Shown piece by piece: positions 26,961-35,331 of a stretch of DNA of 64,000 nucleotides; within the stretch, counting starts at the first letter, position 1, and every line of letters starts with the position of its first letter. The notes below the pieces were generated by a model, which saw nothing but the letters and a program-made list of their open reading frames with translations, searched no databases and was not told where the DNA came from. Made by a program: the position numbers and the translations under genes. The stretch comes from Thiothrix subterranea (GTDB taxonomy: Bacteria > Pseudomonadota > Gammaproteobacteria > Thiotrichales > Thiotrichaceae): the NCBI RefSeq assembly GCF_016772315.1, contig NZ_CP053482.1, positions 3,219,501 through 3,283,500 of the forward strand, in the 5' to 3' direction.

Positions 26961-29252
26961 ATGAAAAAACACACTCTTGTAATTTCGGCTGTAAGCTGTC
27001 TGTTGGCAGTTTCTCAAGCGGTTTGGGCTGCTGCCTTCGTAGTCCGCGACATTGAAGTGAATGGTTTGGAACGCATTGCCGCCGGTACGGTATTAAATTA
27101 CTTACCCGCCCAAGTTGGTCAACCGTTTAATGATGCGCAATCGGCTGAAGCGATTCGTACATTATTCCAGACGGGTTTGTTTGAAGACGTGCAACTTGGT
27201 CGGCGTGGCGATGTGTTGGTGGTGACGGTGGTGGAGCGCCCCGCTATTGGTGAATTGACCATTAAAGGCAATCGCAAAATTCCTACCGATAAGTTAATGG
27301 AAGTGTTGAAACTGCGCAATATCAGCAAAGGCAATACTCTTGATAAAGCGGCCTTGGCAACCATTCAGCGCGAATTGGCGGAACAATACCAAGGCATGGG
27401 GCATTACGGCGTTGATATTAATACTGCAATTGAAGCTTTGCCGCGCAATCGGGTCGCCGTTAATATTAATATTAACGAAGGCAATGTGGCACGTATTCAA
27501 AAAGTTAAAATTATCGGCAATAAAGCTTTTCCCGAATCGGTATTGCTGAAACAATTGGAATCAGGGCCACGCGGGGCGTTTTCGATTCCCTTTTTGAGCG
27601 ATAGCGACAAGTATTCCAAAGAAAAACTGATGGCGGATTTGGATGCGCTCAACAGTTTCTACCGTGACCGTGGTTATATCAATTTTGAAATCGCTTCGGC
27701 TGATGTGTCAATGTCGCCGGATAAAAAAGATATTTTCCTGAATGTCAGCGTGAACGAAGGAGCGCAATACCGCATTGGTGACGTGAGTGTCGCGGGAAAT
27801 CCTGGTTTATCCAAAGAACAATTGGCTAAATCGGTTAAATTACGCAAAGGTGAAGTGTTTTCACAAAAAGCGTTGGAAGAAACCCGTAAAAACCTTTCCA
27901 ATCAGCTTGGTGCGCAAGGTTATGCGTTTACCAAAGTGGCGGCAACCCCGGATTTTGATGAAAACAATAAGCAAGTAGGTATTTTGCTGTCCGTCGATCA
28001 GGGTAAGCGCACGTATGTCCGCCGCATCGACATTCGTGGTAATAACCGTACCAAAGATGAAGTGTACCGCCGTGAATTGCGTCAGGTAGAAAGTTCGTGG
28101 TTCTCGAAAGAGCAGGTGGAGCGTTCCAAAACCCGCTTGCAGCGCCTGCCTTACGTTGAAGAAGCCACGATTGAGGTAGAACCGGTTGCTGGTACAGAAG
28201 ATCAGGTAGATTTGATTGTCACCGTGAATGAGCGTTCTTCTAACCAATTCCGGGTGGGGGCGGGTTATTCACAATCGCAAGGCGTGTTATTCAACGTTAA
28301 CCTTAACCAAGATAACTTCATGGGAACCGGTAAAAAGCTGGATGTGAACGTTGATAACAGCAAGGTCAATAAAAATTACAGCATCGGTTATACCAATCCT
28401 TATTATACGCCTGATGGTATTAGCCGTGGTTTCAGCGGTTATTACAAAGAATACGATGCTGAGGCGGAAGATATTGCCAGCTATGCGTCTAATCGTTACG
28501 GCGGCAGCGTCAATTATACCGTGCCATTGAGTGAGCATGATTCGGTATACGCCAGCGTCGGTGCGGAAAAGCGTGAAATTGTGTTGGGTACTGCCCCGGC
28601 GCAGCGCATTAAAGATTTCGTCGATACCAACGGTGATGAATACAATCAATTGCCAGTGACGGTCAGCTATGTGCATGACACCCGCAACCGTACCGTTTTC
28701 CCAACTGAAGGCCAGCGTCATCGGGTTTCTTTGCAAACAGCCGTGCCGGGTAGCGATTTGGAATACCACAAATTGAATTATGACGGTGCTGCTTATAAAC
28801 CCATTACCGATAATGTTACGTTCGCGGTAAAAGGGAAAGTTGGTACGAGTACGACGGGCGGTGATCTCGATAATTTACCGTTTTTCGATAAATACTACGC
28901 GGGCGGCATTAACAGTGTGCGTGGTTTTGACCAGAGTTCATTGGGTTCACGTGATGAAAACGATGATCCAACCGGCGGTGATTTGTTAGTGACGGCGACG
29001 GCTGAAGTGCAATTCCCTGTTCCTTTAGCAGAAGATGTGAAAGGCTTGAAAATGAGCGCCTTCGTGGACGGCGGGAATGTGTTTGATGATACCGGTGATT
29101 TTAAAGCGGATGAGATGCGTTATTCCGCTGGTGTAGGCGCGGTCTGGTTATCGCCGATTGGCCCGCTGGAAGTCAGTTATGCGAAACCGTTGAATGCTGA
29201 AGAAACGGATAAAGAGCAGAAGGTACAATTCAGTATTGGGGCATCGTTCTAA
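26961..29252 (+). CDS. bamA: Outer membrane protein assembly factor BamA
   Basis: A 763-residue Omp85 protein. A cleavable signal peptide ends near AVWAAA (about residue 24), followed by five POTRA repeats (FVVRDIEVNGLERI; IGELTIKGNRKIP; ARIQKVKIIGNKAFPE; YRIGDVSVAGNPGLS; YVRRIDIRGNNRTKDEV) and a 16-strand barrel. The barrel contains the conserved YYAGGINSVRGFDQSSLG loop and ends in a terminal phenylalanine (FSIGASF). It is the core of the machine that folds outer-membrane proteins. Two bases separate it from rseP and three from skp. Confidence 0.98.
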   Translation: MKKHTLVISAVSCLLAVSQAVWAAAFVVRDIEVNGLERIAAGTVLNYLPAQVGQPFNDAQSAEAIRTLFQTGLFEDVQLGRRGDVLVVTVVERPAIGELTIKGNRKIPTDKLMEVLKLRNISKGNTLDKAALATIQRELAEQYQGMGHYGVDINTAIEALPRNRVAVNININEGNVARIQKVKIIGNKAFPESVLLKQLESGPRGAFSIPFLSDSDKYSKEKLMADLDALNSFYRDRGYINFEIASADVSMSPDKKDIFLNVSVNEGAQYRIGDVSVAGNPGLSKEQLAKSVKLRKGEVFSQKALEETRKNLSNQLGAQGYAFTKVAATPDFDENNKQVGILLSVDQGKRTYVRRIDIRGNNRTKDEVYRRELRQVESSWFSKEQVERSKTRLQRLPYVEEATIEVEPVAGTEDQVDLIVTVNERSSNQFRVGAGYSQSQGVLFNVNLNQDNFMGTGKKLDVNVDNSKVNKNYSIGYTNPYYTPDGISRGFSGYYKEYDAEAEDIASYASNRYGGSVNYTVPLSEHDSVYASVGAEKREIVLGTAPAQRIKDFVDTNGDEYNQLPVTVSYVHDTRNRTVFPTEGQRHRVSLQTAVPGSDLEYHKLNYDGAAYKPITDNVTFAVKGKVGTSTTGGDLDNLPFFDKYYAGGINSVRGFDQSSLGSRDENDDPTGGDLLVTATAEVQFPVPLAEDVKGLKMSAFVDGGNVFDDTGDFKADEMRYSAGVGAVWLSPIGPLEVSYAKPLNAEETDKEQKVQFSIGASF

Positions 29253-29255
29253 GCC

Positions 29256-29837
29256 ATGTTGAAATTAGGCGCGTTATGCATGTGCGGGTTGTTGCTCTTG
29301 ATGGGGCAACAATCCGTGGTTATTGCCGCTGATGAAGCAGAACAACGCCCGGTGCGTATTGCGATTGTGAATATGGCGGGTTTACTGGAGAATGCGCCGC
29401 AGTCTAAAGCAGCGGATGCTCAATTGAAGCTGGATTTTGTGCCGCGTGAACGCAGGCTGGAGGCTGATCAAAAAGCTATCCGGCAATTGGAGGACGAGCT
29501 GTCCACCAGTATTCAATCCGGTGTATTGCCTGATCTTGAAAAAGTGGAAGGCCAACGCAAGTTACGTGACCTACAGCGCACTTATGCGCGTGAGATGGAA
29601 GATTTTCGTGAGGCAGTCCGCCTTGCCCGCGATACGGCGATTGGTGCTTTGCAAGCCGAGATTGTGCAGGCGATTGTTGAAGTGCGTGAACGGGAAAAAA
29701 TTGACCTCGTGTTACGCGAAAGCAATTACATTGTTGCCAGCGACCGCATTGATATGACCGCGCAAGTCATGCAGCATTTGGAGCAAAAATTCCAAGCAAA
29801 AGCCGCTGCAACACCCGCGACAGGTAAACAGGAGTGA
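29256..29837 (+). CDS. skp: OmpH/Skp family periplasmic chaperone
   Basis: A 193-residue protein with an N-terminal signal peptide ([22 protein letters not shown]), the conserved [19 protein letters not shown] start of the OmpH domain and a long charged coiled coil (about residues 65-140). Skp trimers hold unfolded outer-membrane proteins for BamA. The ATG follows bamA by three bases. Confidence 0.92.
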   Translation: MLKLGALCMCGLLLLMGQQSVVIAADEAEQRPVRIAIVNMAGLLENAPQSKAADAQLKLDFVPRERRLEADQKAIRQLEDELSTSIQSGVLPDLEKVEGQRKLRDLQRTYAREMEDFREAVRLARDTAIGALQAEIVQAIVEVREREKIDLVLRESNYIVASDRIDMTAQVMQHLEQKFQAKAAATPATGKQE

Positions 29838-29842
29838 TGGCC

Positions 29843-30832
29843 ATGCCCGAAGGCGTTTCGTTGCAGGCATTAGCCGAGCACACGGGTTCTACCTTGCAAG
29901 GTGATGCGCAATTACGCCTGTATGCGGTGGCTTCGATTGAAAAAGCGCAAGTCGGTGAGATTAGCTACATCCGTGATGCGAAATACCGTCATTATTTACA
30001 AACCTCACAGGCCAGTGCTTTGATTCTGCCACCGGATATGGCACAAGCCTACGATGGTAATTGTTTGATCAATCCCAATCCTTACCTTGCGTATGCGCAA
30101 GTAGTCGGCATTATTTACCCCACCGTGCGCCCCATGCCCGCGATTCACCCTAGCGCGGTGATCGGTGCTGGGGTTGAATTGGGTGAGGGTGTGGTGATTG
30201 AAGCGGGTTGCGTGATTGGCGCGAGCTGCCGGATTGGGGCGGGCAGTTGGTTGCACGCAAATGTGACCTTGTATGCCGATACCCAGATTGGGCAGCGTTG
30301 CATTATCCATTCCGGCGCGGTATTGGGGGCGGATGGCTTTGGGTTTGCCCCTGATCAGCGCACTTGGTTTAAAATTCCGCAAGTGGGCAACGTGGTAGTC
30401 GGCGATGATGTCGAAATCGGTGCAAACACTACCATTGACCGTGCGGCGCTGGGTTCAACCGTTATTGGTAACGGGGTTAAACTCGATAATCTGATTCAGA
30501 TTGGGCATAACACCCAGATTGGCGATTATACCGCGATGGCTGCCTGTACTGCGGTGGCGGGCAGTGTGCAGATTGGCAAGCATTGCCAGATTGCGGGAAT
30601 GTGTGCGATTGCGGGGCATTTGAGTATTGCCGATAATGTCGTGGTAACGGGGACGAGCATGGTTTCGCATTCGATTACCAAACCAGGGGTATACTCTTCT
30701 GGCACAACAATAGAGGAAAATGCGCTTTGGCGTAAAAACGCAGTGCGTTTTAACCAGTTGGACAAATTAGCACGCCGCTTACAGGAGTTAGAAAAACAAC
30801 TGGCGGCTTTACAAAACAAAGGGAGTACGTGA
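29843..30832 (+). CDS. lpxD: UDP-3-O-acylglucosamine N-acyltransferase
   Basis: A 329-residue left-handed beta-helix acyltransferase that adds the second (N-linked) hydroxyacyl chain in lipid A synthesis. The N-terminal uridine-binding domain is followed by hexapeptide repeats ([20 protein letters not shown] and many more), with the catalytic stretch [13 protein letters not shown]. The start at ATG 29843 ([13 protein letters not shown]) is preferred because AGGAG lies eight bases upstream and matches the family N-terminus; GTG 29834 and ATG 29837 are alternatives. Overlaps or abuts skp. Confidence 0.96.
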   Translation: MPEGVSLQALAEHTGSTLQGDAQLRLYAVASIEKAQVGEISYIRDAKYRHYLQTSQASALILPPDMAQAYDGNCLINPNPYLAYAQVVGIIYPTVRPMPAIHPSAVIGAGVELGEGVVIEAGCVIGASCRIGAGSWLHANVTLYADTQIGQRCIIHSGAVLGADGFGFAPDQRTWFKIPQVGNVVVGDDVEIGANTTIDRAALGSTVIGNGVKLDNLIQIGHNTQIGDYTAMAACTAVAGSVQIGKHCQIAGMCAIAGHLSIADNVVVTGTSMVSHSITKPGVYSSGTTIEENALWRKNAVRFNQLDKLARRLQELEKQLAALQNKGST

Positions 30833-30838
30833 ACCGCT

Positions 30839-31291
30839 ATGGGCACCATGAACGTTGAACAAATCAGAAATTACCTACCGCACCGTTACCCGTTTTTGTT
30901 GGTTGACCGCGTGGTGGAATACGAAGTCGGTAAGTCATTGACCGCGATTAAGAATGTCACTGTGAATGAGCCGTGGGTCAACGGGCATTTCCCGCATCAG
31001 CCGATTATGCCGGGGGTGCTCATTATCGAAGCCTTGGCACAAGCCACTGGTTTGTTAGGTTTCCGCACGATGGGTGAAGAGCCGCAAACCGATACCCTGT
31101 ATTTGTTGGTGGCAGTGGATAAAGCGCGTTTTAAACAAGCGGTGGTTCCCGGTGATCAGTTGGTGATGAAGGTGGAATTGGTGAAGCGTAAAGGCATTAT
31201 GTGGGTGTTCACGGCGGAAGCACGGGTCGATGGCAAGCTCGCGGTGTCGGCTGAATTGATGTGTGCGGCGAAAAAAGAGACTGCGGCTTGA
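30839..31291 (+). CDS. fabZ: (3R)-hydroxyacyl-[acyl-carrier-protein] dehydratase FabZ
   Basis: A 150-residue hot-dog-fold dehydratase of fatty-acid synthesis. Signature LPHRYPFLLVDRVVEYE, then the catalytic GHFPHQPIMPGVLIIEALAQATG (His and Glu). It sits between lpxD and lpxA, linking 3-hydroxyacyl-ACP supply to lipid A. The stop overlaps the probable TTG start of lpxA. Confidence 0.98.
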   Translation: MGTMNVEQIRNYLPHRYPFLLVDRVVEYEVGKSLTAIKNVTVNEPWVNGHFPHQPIMPGVLIIEALAQATGLLGFRTMGEEPQTDTLYLLVAVDKARFKQAVVPGDQLVMKVELVKRKGIMWVFTAEARVDGKLAVSAELMCAAKKETAA

Positions 31292-32067
31292 GCCGTTTGA
31301 TTCACCCTACCGCGATTATACACCCGTCGGCGCAACTGGCTGATGGCGTGGAAGTGGGCGCGTACAGCGTGATCGGTGCGGATGTCAGCATCGGTCAGGC
31401 CAGCCGCATTGGTTCGCATGTGGTGATTGACGGCCCGACGCGCATTGGTGCGGAAAACCAGATTTACCAGTTTGCCTCAGTGGGCGCTGCCCCTCAGGAT
31501 AAAAAATTCAACGGTGAGCCGACCGAGTTAATCATTGGTGATCGCAATGTCATCCGCGAATGCTGCACCTTGAACCGTGGCACTGCGCAAGACAAGGGCA
31601 AAACCGTGATCGGGGATGATAACTGGATCATGGCTTACGTGCACATTGCACACGATTGCATCATTGGCAATAACACGATTTTCGCTAACAGTGCGACATT
31701 GGCGGGGCATGTGGAAATCCGTGACTGGGTGATCTTGGGCGGTTTCACCTTGGTACACCAGTTTTGCACCATTGGCGAACACGCATTCACCGGCATGGGG
31801 TCGGCGATTGCGAAAGATGTGCCGCCGTATGCCATGGTGACAGGCACGCCCGCTGAGCCGCGCAGTATCAATATGGAAGGCTTGAAACGTCGGGGCTATA
31901 GCACCGAAGCGATTCATCGCATTAAAGAAGCGCATCGCATTCTGTACCGCCACAATCTGACCACACAGGAAGCCCTCGCGAAAATTGATGCGGATTTCGG
32001 TGAACACGCCGAGATTCGCTTATTACTCGACTTCTGCCATCACAGCCAGCGGGGGCTGATTCGTTAA
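31288..32067 (+). CDS. lpxA: UDP-N-acetylglucosamine O-acyltransferase
   Basis: A 259-residue hexapeptide-repeat enzyme catalysing the first step of lipid A synthesis. The most likely start is TTG 31288, overlapping the fabZ TGA as TTGA; this gives (M)SRLIHPTAIIHPSAQL and the family length. An upstream GTG at 31261 would add nine residues lacking homology. Beta-helix repeats, the catalytic-histidine region YVHIAHDCIIGNN and the C-terminal helical domain (EAIHRIKEAHRILYR) are seen. Confidence 0.96.
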   Translation: MSRLIHPTAIIHPSAQLADGVEVGAYSVIGADVSIGQASRIGSHVVIDGPTRIGAENQIYQFASVGAAPQDKKFNGEPTELIIGDRNVIRECCTLNRGTAQDKGKTVIGDDNWIMAYVHIAHDCIIGNNTIFANSATLAGHVEIRDWVILGGFTLVHQFCTIGEHAFTGMGSAIAKDVPPYAMVTGTPAEPRSINMEGLKRRGYSTEAIHRIKEAHRILYRHNLTTQEALAKIDADFGEHAEIRLLLDFCHHSQRGLIR

Positions 32068-32070
32068 CGC

Positions 32071-33225
32071 ATGAAGCGTATAGCCATCATTGCCGGAGAA
32101 GCGTCAGGTGATTTACTGGCGGCGCGTCTGATCCTTGCCTTGCGCGAACTTCGCCCTGAACTGGTGTTTGAAGGGATTGCAGGCAGTGAAATGCAGGCGG
32201 CGGGTTGCACCAGTTTATTCCCGATGGAAAAATTTTCGGTCATGGGGCTGGTGGAAGTGTTGCCGCGCTTGCCCGAATTATTGGCTATCCGCAAACAACT
32301 GCTGCAACGTTGGCAAGCAAATCCGCCGGATTTATTCATTGGCGTGGATGCGCCCGATTTAAACCTGCCCATTGCCAAAAAGTTACACGCACTCGGCATT
32401 CCCACGGTGCATTATGTCAGCCCGTCCGTATGGGCATGGCGTGCCAAACGGGTGCGCAAAATGCGTGGCAATCTTGATTTAATGCTGACCTTATTCCCAT
32501 TTGAAGTGGATTTTTACCGCGAGCATGGCATTCCGGCGGTGTTCGTCGGGCATCCATTGGCAGATGAAGTAAGCTTCAACGCGGATCGGCAAAGCGCCCG
32601 TGAGCAATTGGATTTGCCGCTGACCAAACCGCTGCTGGCGATTTTGCCGGGCAGTCGCTTGGGTGAAGTGCGCCGTCTCGCCCCGGATTTTTTCAAAGCC
32701 GCCTTGCAATTGCAGCAACAATACCCTGAATTACGCTTAGCAACACCCGCCGCAACGCCGCGCTTGCGGCAAGAATTGGAAACGATTCGGCAGGATATTG
32801 CTCCAGAACTCATCCTTAAGGTATTGAACGGGCAATCCCGCACCTTAATGCAAGCGGCGGATCACATTCTATTAGCGTCTGGAACGGCGGTGTTGGAAGG
32901 CATGTTAGCCGGACGTTTGATGGTGGCGGCTTATCGGGTTGCACCATTGACTGCTTGGCTGATTCGCACCTTCAAATTGCTCAAAGTCCGATTTGTTACC
33001 TTGCCGAATAATCTTGCTGGTGAGGAGCTTGTGCCGGAATTGTTGCAAGAACAGGTGACACCTGCGAATCTGGTACAGGCGTTAGAACGTCTATTTAACC
33101 TACCCGCTGAACGCCAGCAGTATATTTTGCAACGTTTTCAGGCATTGCACGCGCAACTACGACAAAACGCGAGTGCCAGCGCCGCTCATGCTATCCTTAC
33201 CCATTTTCCGACCAAAAAATCCTAG
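32071..33225 (+). CDS. lpxB: Lipid-A-disaccharide synthase
   Basis: A 384-residue glycosyltransferase that condenses UDP-diacylglucosamine with lipid X. Opening IAIIAGEASGDLLAARLI, then VDAPDLNLPIAKKLH, HYVSPSVWAWRAKRV, GHPLADE and ILPGSRLGEV. Three bases separate it from lpxA. It is normally followed by rnhB, but here an extra methyltransferase-like gene is interposed. Confidence 0.97.
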   Translation: MKRIAIIAGEASGDLLAARLILALRELRPELVFEGIAGSEMQAAGCTSLFPMEKFSVMGLVEVLPRLPELLAIRKQLLQRWQANPPDLFIGVDAPDLNLPIAKKLHALGIPTVHYVSPSVWAWRAKRVRKMRGNLDLMLTLFPFEVDFYREHGIPAVFVGHPLADEVSFNADRQSAREQLDLPLTKPLLAILPGSRLGEVRRLAPDFFKAALQLQQQYPELRLATPAATPRLRQELETIRQDIAPELILKVLNGQSRTLMQAADHILLASGTAVLEGMLAGRLMVAAYRVAPLTAWLIRTFKLLKVRFVTLPNNLAGEELVPELLQEQVTPANLVQALERLFNLPAERQQYILQRFQALHAQLRQNASASAAHAILTHFPTKKS

Positions 33226-33237
33226 AGACAGTACACC

Positions 33238-33777
33238 ATGGTCTATCTTACCAAACTCAAACACACCGGCTCCGTCATTAGTTCCAGCGATAAGTTTGGG
33301 GCGAAAATGTTTGAGGTCGCGGCGCGTTATTTTTCCCAGTATGCACGCGGTATCTTTATTGGCACGGGCAGTGGGGTGGTGGCGCAATATTTCATGCAAA
33401 CCCCTGTTCCCTTTGCATTTGTGGAGAAGCATCCTGATTTTGTACGCCAATTTCATGCGCGTTTTGGCGCCGATACCCCGCTGTTGGCGAAGGATTTTTT
33501 CACACTGCCCGTGGATGATAGTGAGGAAGGTTTAGGCAATTGCATTATGGTGTCGTGTATGCCGGTCACGGGGATGTTTTATTCTGAAAAATTGGTGGAA
33601 CAATTCCGTGATGCGCTTAACAGTGGCTCAACGATTGTGCAGATGAGTTATACCCCATTTATTAAGCAAATTCGCTTATTTGAACGTTTGCAGCGTGAAG
33701 GTTTTAAAATCCAACGGGTGAGCACCGTATTTTTCAATATTCCGCCCGCCTCGGTATTTGTATTGAGGAAAGCGTGA
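33238..33777 (+). CDS. Small class I SAM-dependent methyltransferase-like protein
   Basis: A 179-residue cytoplasmic protein. The segment [17 protein letters not shown] (about residues 36-52) has the look of methyltransferase motif I, and [11 protein letters not shown] resembles the motif II acidic position. The layout recalls small phospholipid N-methyltransferase-like or rRNA-adenine-methyltransferase-like proteins, but the usual catalytic motif IV is not clear to me. It lies between lpxB and rnhB and overlaps the rnhB ATG by one base, so it shares their transcript. A lipid or envelope substrate is a guess from context. Confidence 0.5.
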   Translation: MVYLTKLKHTGSVISSSDKFGAKMFEVAARYFSQYARGIFIGTGSGVVAQYFMQTPVPFAFVEKHPDFVRQFHARFGADTPLLAKDFFTLPVDDSEEGLGNCIMVSCMPVTGMFYSEKLVEQFRDALNSGSTIVQMSYTPFIKQIRLFERLQREGFKIQRVSTVFFNIPPASVFVLRKA

Positions 33778-34349
33778 TGTTGGTGGCGGGTGTGGATGAA
33801 GTGGGGCGTGGGCCATTGGCGGGGGCAGTGGTCGCGGCGGCGGTCATCCTCGACCCGCAACGCCCGATTATTGGTCTGAACGATTCCAAGAAATTGACCG
33901 AGAAACGGCGTGAGCGGTTAGCGCTTGAAATCCGCGAAAAGGCGCTGGCATGGAGCCTTGGGCGTGCTGAGGTGGAAGAAATTGATGCGATCAATATTCT
34001 GCAAGCGACGTTTCTGGCGATGCAACGGGCGTTGGAAGGCTTAAACATCCAGCCTGATTTTGTGAAGGTTGATGGCAACCATTGCCCAAAGCTGGCGTAT
34101 AAAATGGAAGCGATTATTGGCGGTGATGCGACAGTGGCGGAAATCAGTGCTGCGTCGATCATTGCGAAAGTGGCGCGGGATGCGGAGTTGGTGGTATTGG
34201 ATGCGCTGTACCCGCAATACGGTTTTGCCAAGCATAAAGGCTATGGCACGGCGGCGCATTTAGCCGCTTTGCAGGAATTTGGCGCAACGCCAATTCATCG
34301 GCGCAGTTTTGCCCCGGTTAAAAAAGCACTGGATGCCGCCGCCACATAA
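33777..34349 (+). CDS. rnhB: Ribonuclease HII
   Basis: A 190-residue endonuclease that nicks the RNA of RNA-DNA hybrids and misincorporated ribonucleotides. The motif [21 protein letters not shown] carries the first acidic residues; [13 protein letters not shown] and the [12 protein letters not shown] region follow. The start ATG 33777 has GAGGA seven bases upstream and overlaps the preceding stop (TGATG). The 3' end faces a convergent membrane protein gene. Confidence 0.97.
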   Translation: MLVAGVDEVGRGPLAGAVVAAAVILDPQRPIIGLNDSKKLTEKRRERLALEIREKALAWSLGRAEVEEIDAINILQATFLAMQRALEGLNIQPDFVKVDGNHCPKLAYKMEAIIGGDATVAEISAASIIAKVARDAELVVLDALYPQYGFAKHKGYGTAAHLAALQEFGATPIHRRSFAPVKKALDAAAT

Positions 34350-34359
34350 GCCTTGTGTG

Positions 34360-34381
34360 CCGACTATTATTTGGTAGTCGG
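34360..34381. terminator. Inverted repeat between convergent genes, possible terminator
   Basis: CCGACTA (34360-34366) and TAGTCGG (34375-34381) flank an 8-nt loop at the junction of rnhB and the minus-strand membrane protein gene, whose stop codon lies inside the loop. No good T-run follows, so it would be a weak terminator. Confidence 0.35.
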
Positions 34382-34900
34382 TGAAGCATTGATCAGACGA
34401 GGCTTGGTTTTTGCTTTGGGTAATAATTCCATTTTGGCTTTTTCTTGACGGATGCGTAACACATAGCCGCCCAGTGCGCCGCCAGCCGTGGTCAACATTA
34501 GTAACCCTAGCGTGATGAACTGCGTCAGTAACAGCAAACCGCCGATGCCCGCTGCCCCCGCAAACGCGATGCCCACCTTGATATTCGCTTCGGTGGAAGA
34601 GCGACGTACTTCCTGAATTGTCTCCTGATGTGCTTGTTTGATGACGCGATGCTTGGCGCGTTCGGCATTGACGCGCAGCGCTTCGCGCTCTTTCGCGTGG
34701 CATTCTTGTAAGCGATTGATTTCATCTTTGTTGTGGTGTGCCGCCATTGAACTGAACCAAGCGGCGGTGAGTACGCCCACAATGCCGACAGGAATCAACA
34801 GTCGCAACCAGCCCCAGCCGCTCAATTCGGCGGGCGCAATCAATACCAATACCACGGTGATGGCTTGTAGCAATAAAATGCCGGGTAGAAATTTCAGCAC
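34367..34900 (-). CDS. Hypothetical membrane protein with cytoplasmic coiled coil
   Basis: A 177-residue protein I do not recognise. Two hydrophobic helices lie near the N-terminus (residues 5-25 and 31-52), followed by a charged, probably coiled-coil stretch rich in Glu, Lys and Arg (about 55-100), and two further glycine-rich hydrophobic segments (about 105-150). The basic C-terminus ends KTKPRLINASPTTK. It is alone on the minus strand between rnhB and the pyrophosphohydrolase gene. Confidence 0.6.
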   Translation of the reverse strand: MLKFLPGILLLQAITVVLVLIAPAELSGWGWLRLLIPVGIVGVLTAAWFSSMAAHHNKDEINRLQECHAKEREALRVNAERAKHRVIKQAHQETIQEVRRSSTEANIKVGIAFAGAAGIGGLLLLTQFITLGLLMLTTAGGALGGYVLRIRQEKAKMELLPKAKTKPRLINASPTTK

Positions 34901-34974
34901 TGTGAGTGTCCTTTTCTTCTGTCAGGTTCTGATTCGGGGATTATAATGCTTATTGGATTCAACAGGACATTACC

Positions 34975-35331
34975 ATGCTGCCGAAAGACCTTGTGGATGA
35001 ACTCATGCACTTCCGCGCCGAACGTGATTGGGCGCAGTTCCACACCCCGCGCAACCTTGCAATTTCACTTTCGCTAGAGGCGGGCGAAGTGCTGGAATTG
35101 TTTCAGTGGGAAGACCGGCAGGGTGCGGCATTGGATAAAATCATGCCGCAGTTGCGTGATGAGGTGGCGGATGTCGCAACCTACCTGACGTATTTGTGTG
35201 CGGATTTGGGGATTGATTTGGAAGCGGCGGTGCGGGAGAAGATGGTGCAGAATCGGTGTAAATATCCGGTGGAATTGGCGAAAGGGTCGGCGAAGAAATA
35301 TACCGAATTGCAGGCAGGAGACGACGCATGA
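34975..35331 (+). CDS. MazG-like nucleotide pyrophosphohydrolase
   Basis: A 118-residue all-alpha NTP pyrophosphatase of the RS21-C6/dCTPase type. The metal-binding motif is SLEAGEVLELFQW (about residues 31-43), with a second acidic motif DEVADVATYLTYL (about 60-72). It probably hydrolyses (d)NTPs, perhaps aberrant pyrimidine nucleotides. Its TGA overlaps the dnaE ATG (ATGA), so nucleotide sanitation and the replicative polymerase are translationally coupled here. Confidence 0.85.
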   Translation: MLPKDLVDELMHFRAERDWAQFHTPRNLAISLSLEAGEVLELFQWEDRQGAALDKIMPQLRDEVADVATYLTYLCADLGIDLEAAVREKMVQNRCKYPVELAKGSAKKYTELQAGDDA

